Assembly (NCBI RefSeq): GCF_008710095.1
Contig: NZ_VYKJ01000028.1
Location: 1 to 16,255, forward strand
Source: Affinibrenneria salicis
GTDB taxonomy: Bacteria > Pseudomonadota > Gammaproteobacteria > Enterobacterales > Enterobacteriaceae
Reading direction: 5' to 3'
DNA length: 16,255 nucleotides
In this document: in pieces, positions 14,116 to 16,255 of the stretch
Numbering within the stretch: position 1 is the stretch's first letter
How the letters are laid out: the number at the start of each line of letters is the position of its first letter
Made by a program: the position numbers and the translations under genes
Notes under the pieces: generated by a model
What the model was told of the DNA's origin: nothing
Databases searched by the model: none
The model's input: the letters and a program-made list of their open reading frames with translations, nothing else

Positions 14116-14601
14116 ATGTCTGAACTCACTCAATACTCCGCCTTTTCTCCCACAGATAAGGTGCTGATTGCCCGCGCCATCAGAGTCATCGAAAAACAAT
14201 TTATCGGTGCATCTGAGAATACGCCGGTTTTTACCGACAACCAGATGGCGGTTGATTATCTGCGTTTACAACTGTGCGACCATGACAGGGAATATTTTAT
14301 GGTGCTGTTTCTCAACTCTCAGAACAGGTTAATTGCCGCAGAGAAAGTCTTCAGCGGCAGTCTGGCGTCTGTGGAAGTTCATCCCCGAATTATTGCCCGC
14401 AAGGCGCTTGTACATAACGCCAGCTGCCTGATTCTGGCGCATAATCATCCTTCGGGAAATCCCTCTCCCAGCCAAGCGGATCGCGCACTCACCCGTAATA
14501 TGGTGCAGTGCCTTTCCCTCTTCGACATTAACATTCTGGACCATATTATTATCACGCCCGGCGATGCGTATTATGCCTTTTCCCAACATGGTGAAATATA
14601 A
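14116..14601 (+). CDS. radC: RadC-like JAB/MPN domain protein
   Basis: A 161-aa protein that is essentially the JAB/MPN domain of RadC, lacking the N-terminal helix-hairpin-helix part of full-length chromosomal RadC. The metal-binding JAMM motif is intact: His109, His111, Ser119 and Asp122 in HNHPSGNPSPSQAD, with Glu76 upstream (IAAEKVFSG). Short RadC-like proteins are very common on genomic islands and plasmids; despite the name, a role in DNA repair is not supported for RadC, and the function on islands is unknown. GGAG at 14106-14109 precedes the ATG. A strong terminator follows 4 bases after the stop, so it is a single-gene unit between the T4SS block and the partition/relaxase genes. No CbtA/YeeU-type toxin-antitoxin genes are beside it. 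Confidence 0.93.
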   Translation: MSELTQYSAFSPTDKVLIARAIRVIEKQFIGASENTPVFTDNQMAVDYLRLQLCDHDREYFMVLFLNSQNRLIAAEKVFSGSLASVEVHPRIIARKALVHNASCLILAHNHPSGNPSPSQADRALTRNMVQCLSLFDINILDHIIITPGDAYYAFSQHGEI

Positions 14602-14605
14602 TCTG

Positions 14606-14634
14606 AAAGCACCCTTCAATGGAGGGTGCTTTTT
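14606..14634 (+). terminator. Rho-independent terminator of the RadC gene
   Basis: AAAGCACCCT (14606-14615) pairs perfectly with AGGGTGCTTT (14623-14632) around a 7-base loop, followed by a T-run to 14634. The complementary A-run on the left would also allow some termination from the other side. Confidence 0.9.
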
Positions 14635-14685
14635 AATTATGCATTCATGAAAAATGGATTTTGTTATTATCTTTGACGAACTAAA

Positions 14686-14761
14686 AAGGGAAAGGGCCAA
14701 CGGCAAGGGATAAAGGTTTTTAAGGGTAACAGGCTTTACCGAAAGGGCCAGAGGCAAAAGG
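14686..14761 (+). repeat. AAGGG-rich direct repeats upstream of the partition genes
   Basis: The motif AAGGG occurs five times on the same strand between 14686 and 14747. Within this, GAAAGGGCCAACGGCAAGG (14690-14708) and GAAAGGGCCAGAGGCAAAA (14741-14759) are an imperfect direct repeat spaced 51 bases apart. The position, upstream of ParA-, ParG- and TraI-type genes, suits a partition site (centromere) or an origin-of-transfer region. Which, if either, cannot be decided from sequence. Confidence 0.45.
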
Positions 14762-14772
14762 CTATTTCCCTG

Positions 14773-14788
14773 AACAGGAAATCCTGTT
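14773..14788. repeat. AACAGGA/TCCTGTT inverted repeat
   Basis: AACAGGA (14773-14779) and TCCTGTT (14782-14788) form a near-continuous palindrome with two central A. A run of four T begins at its right edge. It could be an operator for the downstream ParA-like gene or a weak terminator; it lies about 140 bases before that gene. Confidence 0.35.
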
Positions 14789-14924
14789 TTCATGCATTCA
14801 GTCTTTAATAAAACATGCTGGATCTGTTTTTAATTAATTACCGACCAATTAGCAATTTTCCGTCAGAGTTTCTCCTGCATTCATTCTTTTGGCTTTTCAG
14901 TATTTCATGAATTCAGGAGATCCT

Positions 14925-15557
14925 ATGATCATCAGTTTTATCAGTCAGAAAGGCGGCGTCAGCCGTTCAACGCTCGCCCGCGCCACTGCCGTTGAACTCA
15001 TTCACTCAGGCAAAAAAGTACATCTCGCAGACCTGGACAGCCGGCAACAAACGTCCGCCAAATGGGCGGAACGCCGCGATAACGCCGGTATTTCTCCCGC
15101 GGTGGAAACCGGCGTTTATCGCCGACACGATGTGGCGCTAAAAGTCGCAAACAGTTATCAGTGCCTTATCATCGATACCCGTCCGTTTGTCGATATCTCT
15201 TCTCTCGATATCGCCCGTCAGTCAAACCTCGTCGTGATCGCTACCGGCACCTCACTGGATGATCTGGAACCCTCACTGCTGTTGGGCCATGAACTGGTGC
15301 ATAGAGGTATCCCCCACAACCGGTTGTTCTATGTGGTCAGCAAAGCGCCCAGCCAGGCCGAAGGCCGTTCCGCCTGTCAGACCATCACCGCCTGGCAGTT
15401 TGCCTGCGCGCACACGTTCCTCACGTTTAAACCGGGTTACAGCATTGCACTGGATGCAGGGCTTTCCATCACGGAAACGCCGTGGAAAACGCTGAACCAG
15501 CGCGCCAAAAACGTGATCCACGAAATTTGCGGTCGCGCGGCCCGTCCCCTGCCTTGA
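14925..15557 (+). CDS. ParA/ParF-like partition ATPase with altered Walker A motif
   Basis: A 210-aa deviant-Walker ATPase of the small type Ib (ParF-like) class, lacking an N-terminal DNA-binding domain. The P-loop is QKGGVSRST (residues 8-16): the signature Lys9 is present, but the usual G-K pair of KGGxGK[ST] is Ser13-Arg14. Walker A' is ADLDSRQQ with Asp38 and Walker B is LIIDTRPF with Asp84; the near-C-terminal IALDAGLSITE resembles the ParF segment. These ATPases position plasmids on the nucleoid. Start ATG 14925 is chosen because AGGAG is 6 bases upstream and the P-loop then sits at the usual distance; the frame extends 12 codons further without support. It is followed by a ParG-like RHH gene and the relaxase gene, suggesting one operon. 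Confidence 0.88.
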   Translation: MIISFISQKGGVSRSTLARATAVELIHSGKKVHLADLDSRQQTSAKWAERRDNAGISPAVETGVYRRHDVALKVANSYQCLIIDTRPFVDISSLDIARQSNLVVIATGTSLDDLEPSLLLGHELVHRGIPHNRLFYVVSKAPSQAEGRSACQTITAWQFACAHTFLTFKPGYSIALDAGLSITETPWKTLNQRAKNVIHEICGRAARPLP

Positions 15558-15561
15558 TCTC

Positions 15562-15581
15562 TTCCTGCCTGAAAACAGGAA
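15562..15581. repeat. TTCCTG/CAGGAA inverted repeat between the par genes
   Basis: TTCCTG (15562-15567) and CAGGAA (15576-15581) can form a 6-bp hairpin with an 8-base loop 4 bases after the ParA-like stop. No T-run follows, so it is not an obvious terminator; it may act in mRNA stability or as a binding site. It shares the CAGGAA core with the repeat at 14773-14788. Confidence 0.3.
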
Positions 15582-15637
15582 AGAAGAAAAATCGGCATTC
15601 ATGATTTCAGGCTCTTTCGGCATTCAGGACTTCCGAT

Positions 15638-15853
15638 ATGGCAAAAAAATCCGTACTCAAGTTGACGCCTCTGACTCCCCGTCCATTGGAGGTAACGAAC
15701 ACCGAGCACCCGACCGGTAGCACCAAACCCATTCAGATCCGCATAGATCCCCTGATGCACCGGGAAATAAAGGCCTTTGCCGCCGAGCAGGGAAAAACCA
15801 TCACGGCATTTTTACTGGAGTGCTACCAGTTTTACCGCCAGATGAACAAATAA
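15638..15853 (+). CDS. ParG-like ribbon-helix-helix partition protein
   Basis: A 71-aa basic protein with an unstructured-looking N-terminal tail (MAKKSVLKLTPLTPRPLEVT, about 1-30) and a C-terminal ribbon-helix-helix: strand PIQIRID (31-37), helix about 38-50, turn QGKT, helix about 54-68 (ITAFLLECYQFYRQM). The same tail-plus-RHH plan and size are found in ParG of plasmid TP228, which binds the centromere and stimulates ParF through its tail; the basic tail here contains Arg15. The preceding gene encodes the ParF-type ATPase, so the pair forms a likely partition cassette. AGGA at 15625-15628 is the ribosome binding site. The centromere would be expected upstream, possibly at the AAGGG repeats. 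Family RHH: strong; partition role: inferred from pairing. Confidence 0.8.
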   Translation: MAKKSVLKLTPLTPRPLEVTNTEHPTGSTKPIQIRIDPLMHREIKAFAAEQGKTITAFLLECYQFYRQMNK

Positions 15854-15873
15854 CGTTATGGCAGGTTATCATC

Positions 15874-16255
15874 ATGAAAACCGGCATTCATGCAAAACTG
15901 AAATGGCTCACCGGCAAAAAGCCAATCCCTGAACCGGCAACAGCCTCTTTGTATCAGGAAAACACGCCCGGCTGGTTATATCCGCAGAAAGCAGAAGCGC
16001 TGCTCGTCACTCCGTTGCGCCGACAACTGATGAAAATCATCTGGCAGAGAACATCGCTACCCGTCGCATTATTTAAGGAACTGTATCAAAGCCCGGTTGC
16101 ACGTTTTGCCGAGCTGGTACAACAGTTTCCGGCCTCCGAATATCATCATCACTCGCATCCGGGAGGGTTGCTGGATCACACGCTGGAGGTCATGGCATTT
16201 GCGGCAAAGCTGCGCCAGCGCCATCTCCTTCCCGTTGGCGCGGCGCCGGAAGATC
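15874..16255 (+). CDS. traI: TraI-type relaxase, MOBH/PFL_4751 family, N-terminal part (cut by window edge)
   Basis: 127 residues are visible, starting MKTGIHAKLKWLTGKKPIPE and open to the window end. The segment GWLYPQKAEALLVTPLRRQL (about 33-52) and, above all, YHHHSHPGGLLDHTLEV (residues 90-106, with His91-93, His95, Asp101 and His102) are hallmarks of the TraI_2 domain, the HD-hydrolase-like relaxase of MOBH elements such as SXT, R27, ICEclc and PFGI-1. This enzyme nicks the origin of transfer and leads the strand into the recipient. The start is ATG 15874, with AGGT about 8 bases upstream, only 20 bases after the ParG-like stop, so it is likely co-transcribed. The rest of the protein is outside the window. 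Confidence 0.92.
   Translation, partial: MKTGIHAKLKWLTGKKPIPEPATASLYQENTPGWLYPQKAEALLVTPLRRQLMKIIWQRTSLPVALFKELYQSPVARFAELVQQFPASEYHHHSHPGGLLDHTLEVMAFAAKLRQRHLLPVGAAPED

Noticed and set aside
14329..14793. Minus-strand open frame across the RadC gene end
   Set aside because: It would read through the RadC terminator and antisense to the JAMM motif; composition is shadow-like.
1..16255. CRISPR arrays, tRNA or rRNA genes, insertion sequences, integrase or attachment sites
   Set aside because: I looked for regularly spaced repeats, cloverleaf-like segments, transposase or tyrosine/serine recombinase motifs and found none in this window.

Overview
The window looks like part of an integrative and conjugative element (ICE), or less likely a related conjugative plasmid, from a gammaproteobacterium, most plausibly an Enterobacterales host. 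The coding DNA is fairly GC-rich. The left edge carries the start of an enterobacterial-type H-NS paralogue. The mating-pair-formation genes match the ICE-specific families of the GI/Tfc-type (MPF_G) type IV secretion system known from Haemophilus ICEHin1056, Pseudomonas PFGI-1 and SPI-7-like islands. No integrase, attachment site or replication initiator is visible, so ICE rather than plasmid is an inference from gene content.

Layout. (1) 1-88, minus: truncated start of an H-NS-like nucleoid protein, followed by a 210-bp spacer containing a 9-bp inverted repeat. (2) 300-7543, plus: tightly packed first T4SS block, mostly with ATGA/TGATG start-stop overlaps: RAQPRD protein, DUF3262, PFL_4702-like (pilin-like), TIGR03750, PFL_4703 (TraE/VirB8-like), PFL_4704 (TraK/VirB9-like), PFL_4705 (TraB/VirB10-like), TIGR03751 lipoprotein (TraV/VirB7-like) and the PFL_4706 VirB4/TraC ATPase. 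(3) 7544-9013: a 1.47-kb accessory segment that splits the T4SS genes. It carries a ribbon-helix-helix (RHH) regulator, a promoter with paired palindromic operators, a divergent 116-aa lysine-free acidic protein, and an isolated 67-aa minus-strand gene with its own terminator. (4) 9014-13569, plus: second T4SS block: PFL_4709 (TrbC-like), PFL_4710 (TraU-like), PFL_4711 (TraH-like), a small membrane protein with an apparent frameshift, and a TraG N-terminal-type protein. (5) 13570-13848, minus: a 92-aa orphan abutting the TraG gene tail to tail. (6) 14116-14601: RadC-like JAB/MPN protein with a strong terminator. (7) 14925-16255: ParA-like ATPase, ParG-like RHH protein and the start of a MOBH-type TraI relaxase, preceded by an AAGGG-rich repeat region.

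How it works together (family knowledge plus inference): blocks 2 and 4 build the envelope-spanning channel and pilus. The relaxase at the right end would nick and lead the transferred strand. The ParA/RHH pair may stabilise an excised form or act in relaxosome processing. The H-NS-like protein and the small regulated genes are candidates for control or host-interaction functions. The points most worth a second look are the RHH-operator-promoter module, the CTGG-repeat frameshift, the Arg-for-Lys substitution in the ParA P-loop, and the repeat region upstream of the partition genes.
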